From assembly GCA_037783545.1 (NCBI GenBank), contig JBBELK010000319.1:1-64000 (forward strand): DNA of 64,000 nucleotides. Reading direction: 5' to 3'. The notes under the pieces were generated by a model. It had not been told where the DNA came from and made no database searches. It was given only the letters and a program-made list of their open reading frames with translations. This stretch comes from Henricia sp. BOLD:AAB3569 (taxonomy: Eukaryota > Echinodermata > Asteroidea > Spinulosida > Echinasteridae). How positions within the stretch are numbered: position 1 is the first letter of the stretch; the number at the start of each line of letters is the position of its first letter. Shown here one piece after another: positions 12,177 through 23,439 of this stretch. The position numbers and the translations under genes are program-made.

Positions 12177-12853
12177 TATTTCGATCCCAACAAAGCCGGC
12201 GTGTTCCTTTAATGTAGGCTAACCCATCTTACATCAGACAAGTACTCCAAAGAATTACTAAACATACCTGTAAATGATACACTGGACATAGGCTTAAAGG
12301 CGATATCAGCTCATCTGATTAAACAGGCATAAAACTGACATTCAAAAATATGCACAGGGGGTACAAGAAAATATTTTAATGGCAGTGAGAGCAAATACAC
12401 AACTACATGCAAGTCACTGCAAAAAAAAGAAGGCCACATTGTACTGTACGTCAAGAACCCAGATTTTGTATGTTTGTCCTCCAACTTAATTTCCAATGAC
12501 AGGGGGAAATCTGCTGACAGTAAAGTCGACCAAGACACTACAGTACGGCAGGTGTTACATGCGTATAAGGAGAAATGTTCGAACGTGGTCACTGAATCAG
12601 TTCTCTAAAATGCAAGCCGTTAATTTGTTTGGGCTGGTGTATTTCTGGCCTCGTCTTTTGAACGAAGCTTGGGATACATGCGTCCCGCGTTGCTGTATGC
12701 ATTTCATAAAAAAACGGATTCAGAGGACACAGGAGGTAGACATGAAAATGATTGAAAATTACTTCTGTATGAAAAGATCTACAGAACTTCTCCGTATGCT
12801 GTGCAGGGGACATTGAGCACCTTTAAGACAACCATCCTTTAACGACGAATGCC

Positions 12854-12992
12854 TTAAAGGCACAGGCTCGTCAGCAATGCGCGCCCGCCAAATTCGTGCT
12901 CGAAACACGCAGCTCCATGCCTTTGCTATGGAGCTGCGTATTGCGTGCACACATTTGGCGGGCGCGCATTGCTGACGAGCCTGTGCCTTTAA
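12854..12992. mobile_element. 139 bp palindromic MITE on TTAA
   Basis: TTAA at 12854-12857 and 12989-12992. The termini AGGCACAGGCTCGTCAGCAA face each other. Same family as 10468-10586. Confidence 0.8.
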
Positions 12993-13029
12993 TCAAGTGT
13001 CCCGTTTTCGAAGATTATCCCAATCCATA

Positions 13030-13555
13030 CAATTATCATCATTTTCTCATCCAGGATCGAAAAGTGTACTGCGAGTTATTACGCATTAGGCAGGAATTTC
13101 CCAAGTAAGTCACGAGTTTGATACGAGCTTTCCGAACTCACTGCGAATCAGTTATGAGTGTGGCACGAGTTACCCGACTTTTTTGAGTGGGATTTGGCGC
13201 CAAACCATCTTGAATTGCACCGAGTCTTGCAACTCCTGCGCTACCGAGTCTTGCACTACTCGTATCGAACTCTACCCAAACTCGAGTGCATGGTACAGTT
13301 TGCTACGAGCTATACGAGTACACTACAAGTTATATACGAGTTGCATGTGTTTGCTCCGAATAGCACGAGTTGCTCACGAGTTGGCAACTAGTGGCCGAAA
13401 TTTTAAACATGTTTAACATTTTCGCCACGAGCTGCGCGCTGCTACGAGTTGTGCCCGAGTTACACGGATCATCCCGAGTTGTCCCCCGAGTTTCCCGAAT
13501 TCACCAACTCGTGAAGCTCCTGCCACTCGTGCCCGATATTTTTCCGTGAGAGGGC
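13030..13555. repeat. CGAGT-rich degenerate repeat
   Basis: The words CGAGTT, ACGAGT and ACTCG recur every 10-25 bp over about 500 bp. The overlapping frames here are products of this bias and resemble no protein known to me. Confidence 0.6.
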
Positions 13556-13565
13556 CTGTAATATA

Positions 13566-14120
13566 CTGAAACGCAAAAGAAACCTACCACTTGTTTAAAA
13601 TGTAATGAAATTGTAACAGTTCAAAATAAAACAAACCAACAATTGATAATTGAAACATTGGCATTTTATTGATGACATGTCAAGTTTATGACCAAGATAC
13701 ACCATCTCATCAGTTTGTTCTACAGTAAAGAACAGAAGAGGGTGCAATATCAGTCCCCTTTCAATAGCGTGTGGCCACCATTGATTTAGATACAGGCAGT
13801 GCATCGTCGGCGCATACTGCCTACCAGTCTTTGGATGTATTGCTGCTGGATTCTGTCCCATTTTGCACTGGCCTTTTTAAAGCCAACACCAAGACATCAC
13901 GTGCAGCTCATTACAATCATCCCATACTCCTTGGCTAATCACTGACAGTCAAAACAGCTGTGCCATGAAGTGACCATTGAAGGTTCAAGTGACCCCCAGA
14001 CACCGTTTGGTCCGACAGTGAGGACACTATTGTCCACAAATAAGTTCACACATTACTACACGCAGTGTTATTGTTGCTATTTAAAGGTTTAAAAGGTGGT
14101 AAGTTTCTTTTGCGTTTTAG
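13566..14120 (-). mobile_element. Tc1-type deletion derivative keeping the transposase 3' end
   Basis: A 555 bp element with termini CTGAAACGCAAAAGAAAC flanked by TA on both sides, as in Tc1/mariner transposition. It is an inverted relative of 43794-44346. The minus strand carries the end of a transposase, while the relative carries its beginning. Confidence 0.8.
13762..13860 (-). pseudogene. Tc1-like transposase C-terminal remnant
   Basis: Minus-strand translation from 13860 reads WDRIQQQYIQRLVGSMRRRC, then an in-frame stop, then INGGHTLL. This matches the Tc1/mariner C-terminal pattern W.(x)IPQ..I..LV.SM..RC....I...GGHT as I know the family. The stop and missing upstream domains make it non-functional. 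Confidence 0.75.
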
Positions 14121-14859
14121 TATAGAAGCTTCACAAATAAAAACCTTTCAAACGGGTTGCATTGTATACTGGGAACAACTGGGTGCTATGGACAATGTTA
14201 CTGTTACAAAATAAAGCAATACTTAGCCAAGGGTAGAATCATTATCACACCCAAATGGTGAACTGCTCAGGGATTCATATAATGAACAGTTTCCTCAATG
14301 ACCATGCTTGTATGCCCGATCCCTGGCGAACACCTAACAGCAAAACACTCTTATAGAATTCTACTGCAACAATTACAGAATTCAACTCAATTTTTCTGTA
14401 GATTATTTACACGTACATAGCATATTTTTGTCGCACCTCAAATGTATAATACAAATTTACGCCAACTGCCCACATTTACAGATCGCCACAAACGGCTATA
14501 AATGTCAAAAGCAGATCTTACAATGCAGAATTGAGAGTTATAACCTACATTATTGTACCATATAGGTTAGATTGCTGGGAGTACATATTCACCCGTTCAT
14601 ATTGTACACCCTCAAAGCTTAAATCCCTATAATCCCTAGTCGTGCTTTAACAAAATGACAAATTTACGAAATCTTAAGCAGCAATCGAAGAATCCCTTAA
14701 ATATTTCGTTTAATTAGAAGATGTCCGTACATGTATGATAAAAAATTAATACATACATAAAACAAATGAGTGTATAAGCCTGCCGACACTTGGTATTTCC
14801 AGCATTATTGCTCATTGAGTAATTCTTAAAGAATAGAGTAACTAAATTCACCATAATGC
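14121..14859. other. No gene recognised
   Basis: AT-rich unique sequence without a convincing frame or strong repeat structure. No promoter or RNA gene was recognised. Confidence 0.4.
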
Positions 14860-14995
14860 AGCACGATATGTGGCAAACGGACTCCCCCTACCATTGTTCC
14901 CCTATTGTATCTCAAACATCCAAGGAATTCCTTCCAGTTTTTAGGGGGATTGGTGCGTTAACAAAAGGGAAGTGTGTTGAGGTATAGGGGCGTTA

Positions 14996-15047
<52 letters not shown>

Positions 15048-15072
15048 GAGTCCCTCTGCCAATTATCGTGCT
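14860..15072. mobile_element. MITE with AGCACGATATGTGGCA ends and a poly-G core
   Basis: The ends AGCACGATATG and ATTATCGTGCT face each other. The inside has a CCCCCTACCATTGTTCCCCT segment shared with 15650-15815 and, inverted, with 17040-17176. The centre is a run of 48 G. Confidence 0.7.
14999..15046 (+). repeat. Uninterrupted run of 48 G
   Basis: A homopolymer inside the MITE at 14860-15072. Its exact length is uncertain in any assembly. Confidence 0.9.
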
Positions 15073-15509
15073 AGGTATAGAATTCACCATCATACTAAAT
15101 AGGCAAACATACTGGAGTTTCGCTAGTCTTGGTCCTAGAGGGCGCACTATTTCAGGAATATCTAACGCGTGCACATTTCAATATCGATCACCAAGGCTCT
15201 TGGGCCAAGACTAGAGTTTCGCAAGCAGTAAGCACGCCGGCTAGGTTGTGTGATATGTTACGTCTACGCGCAAAGATTTTTGAATACAAAAAGCTAACAA
15301 TCAAAGCTAAACTATTCTGGATCAACCATTGTCACCGATGTCAAGAACGCAAAACGGCCAAATAGCTGCTAACTATTATGGCTAGCCAAAACAATCTTCG
15401 CAATTGAAACTCTCTGCTGCTTGACAATGGCATATGTTGGTGATCTCTCTCTCTGCGGGATTTTAGCTTGAAGTTATATTGTCCGTGGTTCTCAGCAAAT
15501 TCGAATTGT

Positions 15510-15510
15510 T

Positions 15511-15546
<36 letters not shown>
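15510..15546 (+). repeat. (CT)n microsatellite
   Basis: About 15 CT units after a short T run. Confidence 0.95.
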
Positions 15547-15548
<2 letters not shown>

Positions 15549-15649
15549 AACGAAGTTTTAAAGGATTTACTTTATTTTAACGAAAATACTTTGTATTTTA
15601 GACCCCGTGAAAAACGCCGTTTTTATACATTTGGTGCAGGATATTAGAC

Positions 15650-15815
15650 CGAGTGACTCCCCCTCCATTGTTCCCCTATTGTGAGTAAAACATCCAAGGA
15701 ATTTCCTTTCAGGTTTTAGGGGGTGGGGTGGCGGTCGTACGTTAACAAAAGGGAAGAATGAGTTGAGGTATAGGGGCGGTAGGGGGAGGGAGTCACTCGG
15801 TATCATATGTGGCAG
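15650..15815. mobile_element. Relative of the AGCACGATATG MITE
   Basis: Shares CCATTGTTCCCCTATTGT, ACATCCAAGGAAT and GTTAACAAAAGGGAA with 14880-15000. Its ends are instead GAGTGACTCCCCCTCC and GGGAGGGAGTCACTC. Confidence 0.65.
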
Positions 15816-15984
15816 CATCCGACTTCCCGTCTGTAATGCGCAGTGTACAGCGCGCCCTCTAGACTAGTGATCTGTCAAATCCCTTTTCTTCTAGTCTCGG
15901 AAGACTTTCTGTGACAGAAACAAAAACAGAAGAAAAGAGATTAGATATGTCACCAGTCCATAGGGCGCGCTGTATGCTGCGCAT

Positions 15985-16215
15985 AACAGACCAAACACAG
16001 GAAGTCAGACTTGGGCAAGTCTACGCCTTGTCGTGAGTTGAATTATTGGCAGACCACCAATAATTCGAAATATTGACAGTAATTGTTCGATAACTAAACG
16101 TTGGTCGACTTTTTTCGTTGTCTCATTTAAAAACTTTTGTTTCTAGAAAAATATCAATTAAACAAAACTGTTTTTCGAGGTGCCACACCTAAAACGCACG
16201 GACAGTACATCTTAA
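15985..16215. repeat. Interspersed repeat (GGAAGTCAGACTTGG family)
   Basis: Matches 2462-2665 nearly along its length, including CCAATAATTCGAAATATT and the GGTGCCACACC end. A GCGCGCCCTCTAGACTAG segment precedes it (15849) with its inverted partner at 15962, so the repeat sits beside a foldback. Confidence 0.6.
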
Positions 16216-16357
16216 ACCCTAACTCCCTAGGGTGTATGTAGAATGATATTGATTTTGGAGGATTAAGGAGTGTTGGGGTTAATCAAAAGCTTTGATACAA
16301 AACACTATGGTCAGATGACTTCACAGGATTAGGTGAAAAGAAGGATGTGGTGGCATA

Positions 16358-16611
16358 ATAGACCTTGATCACGGTGCGGCCATCTTCCCTTTACTACTAT
16401 TAAAATGAACGTAACCAAAGCGAGGCTTGCAGAAAAAAGTTTTGAAATTGTTCATTGTGTGCATCACAATGGCACAGACGTTGCGCGATCCAAGAGAGCG
16501 CGTAGCCTTGTCCATGCGCGTGAGCTTGTCTTACGATGGTCGCTGGCAAAATTTAGGCGTCCGTATGACTACTGGCGCAGTGGCATCATTAGCGACCTCA
16601 CACCGTGATCT
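16358..16611. mobile_element. MITE with ATAGACCTTTATCACGG-type ends
   Basis: Starts ATAGACCTTGATCACGGTGC and ends in CACACCGTGATCTG. It matches 57477-57753, inverted. The internal AACGTAACCAAAGCGAGGCT is shared with the complement near 57690. Confidence 0.6.
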
Positions 16612-17039
16612 GTAATGCAGCTAGCGAATAGGCTGGTTACCGGAATATCTTGGTCTAAAAACCAGACTTGCACGCGCGAGGCTAAATCACTGCCTTGTTA
16701 TTTCTGTACACGACGTGTTTTATGGGCAGGGACTCTTTATGCTAATTTTTGAAAGAAGAGCACCGAGACGTAAAAGCTCATTGGTTAACGGTTGTTTTGA
16801 CAAAACAATACGGTGCTATTTGAAAAACAGGCGATTGTCCGTACGTATACCCAGTTGGTAAGTTCACAAACACGTCACACGAAAATACATATGAATGCGA
16901 GGGCGATCTTTTGGTATTCGTGAAAGTCATCCATTTGCAATTTGTCGGCTGCATAATTCAAACTACCGTTGATTTCATCAGTTGTAACTACGTGATGAGG
17001 TCGCCATATTGCTTCAGAGACATGATGGAGAGCATACCC

Positions 17040-17176
17040 AGCACGATATGCCCCCCCCCCCCACCCCCCTAAAAACTGAAAGGAATTCCTTTGAAATACC
17101 TCAAATGGATGTTTAAGACACAATAGGGGAACAATGGTGGGGCGAGGGAGAGAATCCCTCTGCCACATATCGTGCT
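17040..17176. mobile_element. AGCACGATATG MITE, inverted copy
   Basis: Perfect ends AGCACGATATG and CATATCGTGCT. The C-run core is the complement of the G-run core at 14860-15072. Confidence 0.75.
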
Positions 17177-17544
17177 GCATATGATGGAGAGATGTACACA
17201 TACACATACTGTACACTACAACACATGTACGACATACAAACGTTTATGCTTGCAAACCGGTCACACGCACTATTTGACCCGAGGGTCAAAATATCTCTTA
17301 TTGGAGCTCTTATTGGATGTTATGTCAGATATGAATATTTATAACCACTCGGGTTTCGCATAAGTAATTGCGTCGGATTTCCAACGCAGATATAAAGAAA
17401 CACATAACACGTCGTGTACAGAAAGAACAAGGCTGTGATTTAGCCTCGTGCGTGTAAGTCTGGTTTTCAGACGAAGATATTCCGGTAACCAGCCTATTCG
17501 CTGGCTACATATCACCGCTTGAGGCCGTTAATTGGCATATTTTC

Positions 17545-17640
17545 ACCCCCCCCACCCCCCCACCCCCACCTCCCCCACTTTCAAGTGGGAAAATCAGAGC
17601 CCCTTGCCTAGCCCCCGGCCCCCGGCCCCCACCCCCTATA
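17545..17640. repeat. C-rich low-complexity tract
   Basis: Runs of C broken by A, then CCCCCGGCCCCCGGCCCCCA. Confidence 0.85.
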
Positions 17641-17742
17641 TGTAGTCATACGGACGCATAGATTTTTTCCAGCGACCATCATAAGACAAGTTCACGCTCA
17701 CAGACTTTGACAAGGCTAGATAGAGAGCGGGCAGCATGGACA

Positions 17743-17834
17743 CACTATGAGCAAAAACATGTACATGTTCATTGTAACCCCATTGTTAGTAACAATGGTG
17801 TGTGCCCAATTTCCATTGTTAGATGTTCATAGTG
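17743..17834. mobile_element. 92 bp CACTA-type MITE, copy 1
   Basis: Ends CACTATGA and TCATAGTG, with a direct ACA on each side (17740-17742, 17835-17837). CACTA termini plus a 3 bp duplication are the signature of the CACTA/EnSpm superfamily. It is the reverse complement of 24110-24201, of equal length. Confidence 0.8.
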
Positions 17835-17844
17835 ACAGTGATTC

Positions 17845-17962
17845 TCAATCTCAACGGGAGATACACGCGCTATCGCGCAGACGCACTAATCGTACCCGAC
17901 ACGTACTATGGGGAACTAGAAAAAAAAAATTGGACGAACCGTGATAAAGGTCTATTACGGTG
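17845..17962. mobile_element. Partial copy of the 57477-57753 element
   Basis: Reads as the complement of 57477-57590: GATACACGCGCTATCGCGCA, then CGACACGTACTATGGGG, ending in CCGTGATAAAGGTCTAT. The other half is missing. Confidence 0.6.
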
Positions 17963-18058
17963 CAGCTTTTCATGCAGGTGTACGTGTACGCCAATGTTCC
18001 AAACTGCTCGCTAGCCAGCAGAGCCCATGTGTACACGTGAGATTGAGAAACTTATGTG

Positions 18059-18467
18059 GGTCTTTCCACAGTAACGGGGGTACATTTCTGTAACATTCAA
18101 GATCTTAGGTCCCACTTCAAATGTCTTAATTTTATCTCTAAATTATCAAGCTAAACTGAGGAAATAACTTTTTCACCAAAGAGTACGAAAAATAGTCCTA
18201 CAACATACATTTGTGAAAACCCCGTGCACAAATTGTCCTATTACGCATGTAACAAAGACGGAAAAAAATGTAACAAAATGGTCTGTCCACGTTACCTACG
18301 TAATAGGAAAATTTGTACACAAGCTTTTTAAAAATGTATGTTGTGGCAGCAATTTTGTTTACCTTTTTGGGCAAAAGTTATCTCCTGAGAACAAAACAAG
18401 GACATTTCTTTAATTCTGAGATAATTTAAAGACATCTGAAAGAAATTACTTATTTATTGGACAGACC
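18059..18467. mobile_element. GGTCTTTCC-ended element
   Basis: Starts GGTCTTTCCACAGTAACGGG and ends TTGGACAGACC. The terminus and early GTAACGGGG resemble the GGTCATTCC group (for example 49751-49990). The flanks TATGTG and CAAGTA give only a weak target duplication. Confidence 0.5.
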
Positions 18468-18469
18468 CA

Positions 18470-19267
18470 AGTACATGCACACTATAGAGGAATTTCAAAA
18501 TGTCATCGAAGACGACGGTCTCTGTGCTTTTCTTCGAGATGAAATTTGCAAATGAGAAGTGTGACGTAATACAATGTTGCACTCTTAAAGGATTAAGCGT
18601 GGCATGCACATGTACATTTAGTTCTCGAAATCAAGAATGTGGCTCAACTAGAGATATCTGCTTTGTATGTACATGTAGTATGTACATCAGGAGAAGGCTG
18701 TAGTTTACATATGTGCTATGTCACGTGATGTTAGACGAATCTTGCGAATGACATCTGAAGGCAGTTGCTCTCAGAAAATCCAAGCCTTAAAATTATGATG
18801 AATAGTGACCTATTGTGTCTTGCACTCTTGTGGTTTCTGGTTATCCTGTAATAGAGACAGAAAAAAATATGTCAAGAGACGGCCAGTATATGGGATATGT
18901 CGTCACCGTCATCACAAAGAGTGGCCAAATATCGCGCTTTCATCGATTGAGATTTTGGCCGAAAACGACTTATAATTGCACGTCCTACAACCTGATGAGG
19001 TCCATTCGTCGAAAATATAACGAGAAGTCTGATTACTGTAATTAGCCACGTGGACATATTTCACAAAAATAAATAAATACAAAATGAAATGAATATTTTT
19101 TAAGCTTGTACTTAAGTACCGTATCAATGTATGCATGTGCAATGAAGCTGGCAACAGCTTAAATGTACTGCTTCTATTTTGAAATATGTTTCTTGATGTT
19201 TCGAACAGTGTACATCTACATGTACATGAATGTCTTCTGTATATTTTGCCCTGCAAAATAATATATC
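18470..19267. other. No gene recognised; contains a repeat shared with 25200-25345
   Basis: About 19075-19265 (AAGCTTGTACTT, ATGTATGCATGTGCAAT, GTGTACATCTACATGTACAT, TTGCCCTGCA) is a direct copy of 25200-25345, the sequence just beyond the NAP1 3' end. The 152-codon minus frame over 18912-19370 shows no recognisable domain. Confidence 0.5.
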
Positions 19268-19487
19268 CGTTTTCACGAAGAGAAAAAATATCACTTTTCC
19301 TGTCTGAAGATGGAATTAACACAGGCGCGCTGGGGCAAAAACAGCGTCTCGCGTTTTTACAAAGAGACAAATCACAAAAGTTCCGTTTTCCGTTTTCACG
19401 AAGAGAAAAATATTACTTTGCCCGTCTGTGAAGATGGAATTCACACAGGCGTGCTGGGACAAAAAAAGCGTTTCGCGTTTCACGAAT
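19268..19487. repeat. Tandem duplication, about 120 bp unit
   Basis: Two copies of CCGTTTTCACGAAGAGAAAA followed by GAAGATGGAATT, ACACAGGCG and TCGCGTTT. Confidence 0.8.
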
Positions 19488-19489
19488 TT

Positions 19490-20222
19490 CCTTGGAAATT
19501 AATTACTACGATTTTAATGGTTAAATTAATATTTCATTGGTACAGATTTTAAATTCAGGATCCCTACTTTTCATATAGATCACATATTACTAAATATACC
19601 CTGAAGAAATGCGCAGAATTTAAGTTTCAAAAAGTGACCAACTTCAAACTCGATTTTCCCAAAAACACTTTCTGACGCTCTGCGGGCAATCATTGTGTCA
19701 CTTCGTGATTACGGTGACGATGTGTGTGCAAGAATTCAGTTTCTGCATGTAATGTCAAAATAGTAAAATACAACGGAGAATTATATGACGTTGTGCTAAC
19801 CTAGTGCAACTCGCACATTATTATTACAAGAAACACGATATATATGACCCACCGAAAAGCGGACACAAACTTTTTGAGGCGACACTGGAGAACCACACAG
19901 CGCGTCAAGTTGCGTGCCGCGCATGTACGACCTCGATACTTCTTCATTCGATCTTCATTAGCGGTCGCTTATGTGTACCGCTCTTCATTCGATCTTCGTT
20001 CGATCTTCGTTAAGTGATATGTGAACGCACGCTTCATTAACTAATGATTAACTAATCTCCGACGAAACAAGTAATTTCTCCAGTGAGAATGGGGTCAAAA
20101 AATACTAAAGCACTTTTCGACTTGCACGCATCAGAGCAAAACGCAAGAATATCGTCATGACGGTAATCGACAATAGCATAAGGCTAAAAGGCGGGAATGA
20201 CGTGTTTCAAAAGCCCAACGCT
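19490..20222. other. No gene recognised
   Basis: Contains a short tandem of CATTCGATCTTC around 19948-20010 and a foldback-like fragment at 19800-19870 (ACCGAAAAGCGGACACAAAC) related to 21385-21670. No protein signal was found. Confidence 0.4.
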
Positions 20223-20663
20223 AATGCATAGTTCCGAGTTTGCCTAGTTAGCCCCGCCCCCGTGGATATTGTCGCTATCGTCAAAAATGGCGGCACACTA
20301 CGCACAAAGCAATGGGACTTTCAACAGAAAGCACAGATTCAATGGAGAAAACTCAAAGGTATTCATGTTTCAGGGTCGACAGTTATCTTAGAACACACAG
20401 AGTAAAGGGCCAGTAATACAGGGATGTCATATCATGACATACGTGCTTTCGTACCTTTGAACAACGAAACGTCCGGCCTTGAAACAAAAAATTCACCCGG
20501 ATCATCGTATACAACACTGTACAAATTGTATGGGGCCGGCAGAACATATCGCGTGATCATGTTGTTGTGAGAAAGTGCACTTTGACCTATGTCAGTGACA
20601 TCTGCTAGCTCTGTTGTGATTGGTCGGCGGGTTCGATTGATTGACAGGTCGGAACTATGCATT
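20223..20663. mobile_element. AATGCATAGTTCCGA element, copy 1
   Basis: A 441 bp element with ends AATGCATAGTTCCGA and TCGGAACTATGCATT. It contains TCAGGGTCGACAGTTATCTT, a GATCATGTTGTTGTGAG segment and GTGATTGGTCGGCGGGTTCG. It is inverted relative to copies at 20874-21332 and 46738-47168. Confidence 0.8.
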
Positions 20664-20873
20664 GGTCTGCAACAGGGAGCATGCTACAGTGCATGCGCAG
20701 TTACTTAGATTACATAAAGCGTGTGTACACATTCTTTCTGACGACACAACGGGCTAAATGAAGTGAATATATACGTAGCCTCGAGCATGCTCTGATGTAC
20801 AGTGTATGACACTACGTACTCTGGTCAGTACAAGACATTTGTTCCGTACCTGGGTTACACTAACACCGCTTCT

Positions 20874-21332
20874 AATGCATCGTTTCGACCTGTCAATCAA
20901 CCGAACCCGCCGACCAATCACAACAGAGCTAGCGGATGTCACCCACCACATAGGTCAAAGTGCACTGTACGCTCACAACAACATGATCACGCGATATGTT
21001 CTGCCGGCCCCATACAATTTGTACAGTTCTGTATGCGACGATCCGGGTGAAATTTTGGTTTCAAGGCCGGTCGTTTCGTTGTTCAAAGGTACGAAAGCTA
21101 TATTTCGTGATGATATCCCTGTATTACTGGCCCTTTACTCAGTGTATTCTAAGATAACTGTCGACCCTGAAACATGAATACCTTTGAGTTTTCTTCAATG
21201 AATCTGTGCTTTCCGTTGAAAGTCCCATTGCTTTGTGCGTTGTGTGTCGCCATTTTTGACGATAGCGTGTGAGCCATAGCAACAATGTCCAAGGGGGCGG
21301 GGTTAACTGGGCAAAATCGGAACTATGCATTG
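20874..21332. mobile_element. AATGCATAGTTCCGA element, copy 2
   Basis: Inverted neighbour of 20223-20663 across a 210 bp spacer. The left end has decayed (AATGCATCGTTTCGA), and the right end TCGGAACTATGCATT is intact. The 123-codon frame across it is not a known protein. Confidence 0.8.
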
Positions 21333-21384
21333 GTCTAACTCCATGCATATGTTGCATACAAGTACAATTCGTACATTATTGTAA

Positions 21385-21670
21385 TGCAAAGAACAAAAAA
21401 AATATACCTACATGTACATGTACTGAAAAGCGGATACGAACTTCACAAAGAATGGGAATTGCAGCGATGCCTTGCAGTACGGGCGCAAAGAATGGCATTT
21501 TTGAGTACAATTTGTTGGTGTACTGCCATAGGAATGCATGAAGGACTTGCACGAAAGAATTGCACGTAAAGACATAGTGCGACGCATCATTAAAATTGCC
21601 CTTTGTGTAAAGTTTGTATCCGCTTTTCGGTAGGTATTTCTTGTTCTTTGCAATAAAGTAATTTATGAGT
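21385..21670. mobile_element. Foldback with GAAAAGCGGATACGAACTT arms
   Basis: The arms AAAGAACAAAAAAAATATACC / GGTATTTCTTGTTCTTTG and GCGGATACGAACTTCACAAA / TTTGTGTAAAGTTTGTATCC face each other. Distantly related to 974-1503. Confidence 0.6.
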
Positions 21671-22139
21671 TGCACTTGTTGAGCACACGGTCATTTGTTC
21701 CTTGGGTACATGTACCAGTACATGATTGGCAAACTGTTAAAAAACTGCGTTATTTCCACTCGTAATTAAAAGCTATGTCGAGAAAACTGCCTTGTGGACA
21801 TTTCAGCTACTAGATGCATGAACAATCCATGCATGTTTTTTTGTGTGTGAATGAATGGTAAAAAAGCCGTCTGCGGACAACTTGAGAATCTATGAGAATC
21901 CACACTTTTGTATCAATTGTAAGGAAGCCTTCGTGGCAATCCATCTACTGGTTTATCTGGCTTATTGTCCACGGGCGGATTTTGCTTTTGGTTAAGGGTG
22001 GGGTTGTGGCTCTTACCGTGTGCCCAAAACACGACATGCTAGGGAGCTCCGGAAAATTTTGATATTTAGGTGCTTTCTCCTGTAATCTAAGGCACTTTAG
22101 GGGCTTTTCAAAAGTTTCAGGAGAGGGATTTTTACTGCA

Positions 22140-22500
22140 ATATTTTATTTATTTCTTCATGTGTGCGTTTTGGGTGTTACCTCGAAAAAAAAAAGATTTA
22201 TTTCAAAATGATAATTTTCTAGAAACATAAAAGTTATTCGCTTTCAACGAAAACAAATGACCAACGTTGAGTTATCGAACAATTACTGTCAATATCGATA
22301 TATTGGCAGTCCGCCAATAATTCAAGGCTTAGATTTCCCCAAGTCTGACCTCCCATGCTCGGTCTGCAACGCGCAGCGCACAGTGGGCCCTTTCGGACCG
22401 GTGACCTGTCCAATCTGTTTTCTTCCGTTTCCTCAGTCTCCGAAAGTCTTCCGAGACAGGAGAAAATAGATTTGACAGGCCACTAGTCCAGAGGGCGCGC
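22140..22500. repeat. Interspersed repeat (GGAAGTCAGACTTGG family), inverted
   Basis: Carries the complement of the 2462-2665 repeat, then a block with TTTCTTCCG..CCGAGACAGGAGAAAA and AGAGGGCGCGCTG like 15850-15970. The 70-codon frame at 22257 lies wholly in the repeat. Confidence 0.55.
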
Positions 22501-22511
22501 TGCATAAAGAC

Positions 22512-22789
22512 CAGGGGCCAATTTCATGGAGCTGTTTAGCAGCCGATTTTGTGCTAACGGAGGCTCCGGCTATTTCATGGAGACCGTAACCTTAAACACT
22601 GGCGAACGTTTGCTAGCTTCAGAGGCAAATTTGCTAAACACTCAAGACGCAACAATGCCCGTTTCCAAGCACGCGCATGCTTAAGCACGCCGCGGCCGTG
22701 AAATAGCCTTAAAGTTAGCACACCTTTTCTGCTACAGTAAGCACACGTTTTCAGCTAGCGCTTAAGCAGCGCCATGAAATTGGCCCCTG
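22512..22789. mobile_element. MITE with CAGGGGCCAATTTCATG ends
   Basis: CAGGGGCCAATTTCATGGAG and CCATGAAATTGGCCCCTG face each other. The inside has TTAAGCACGC and GCTAGC repeats. Decayed ends of the same kind appear near 850 and 31800. Confidence 0.75.
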
Positions 22790-23403
22790 ACATTGGAAGT
22801 CAGACCTGGGCAAGTCTAGGCAAGGCGCAAAAACGGCCGTCTAAAATACAAAGTATGATGTTTTGTCGTTAAAATAAAGAAAATACTTCTAAATTTCGTT
22901 CGAAAAAGAAGAAAAAATCCAATTTGCTGAGAACCACGGACTGTATGTCTTTAAACATTAGTTCGCCGCTCAAGGGCGGGGTTGCAACCCCCCAACCTCC
23001 CTCCAGATCCATCACTGGTGTCTTCTCTGGACCATTAGGTGTTCGGTCCTTTAAATTATAATAAATATTTAGGCATAACACTCAACCAGAGTCAAACTGG
23101 TGAGAACATTGCAAACTTTGTGATTAAAAAGGCCGGTGCTAGATTGCAATTTCTTTATAGACATGTCAACTGCTTAAATTCGAGATCCCGTAAAACACTT
23201 TGCTCTGCTCTCATACAACGCCACTTTGATTATTGTTGTACATCCTGGTGTTCAGCATCCTGGTATTCATCAATTGAAAAAGAGGTTGCAAGTTACTCAA
23301 AATAAAATCGTTGGGTTTATTTTGAGTAAGGATTCAAGATCACATATTTGCCAAACAGAATTTAACAAGTTGGGTATACTATACTAACTTACACTGAACC
23401 ATG

Positions 23404-23404
<1 letters not shown>

Positions 23405-23439
<35 letters not shown>

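Larger units (their letters stand above)
10893..12212. mobile_element. TTAA-flanked DNA element, 1.3 kb
   Basis: TTAA at 10893-10896 and 12209-12212. The termini are AGGAACACACTGGC and the complement of AGGAACACGCCGGC. The left 180 bp matches 57923-58100 and the complement of 1-362. A palindrome around ATCACGTG (11610-11665) matches 58570-58625. Other elements are nested inside, and no transposase is visible. Confidence 0.75.
16503..17718. mobile_element. Long-TIR element, 1.2 kb
   Basis: About 85 bp inverted ends begin TAGCCTTGTCCATGCGCG and are matched at 17640-17718. Inside is a second foldback with GGCTGGTTACCGGAATATCT arms (about 16628 and 17480), closely related to 27428-28179. The AGCACGATATG MITE at 17040-17176 is nested here. 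Confidence 0.65.

Noticed and set aside
18912-19370. 152-codon minus-strand frame
   Set aside because: It crosses a dispersed repeat and a tandem duplication, and shows no recognisable motif.
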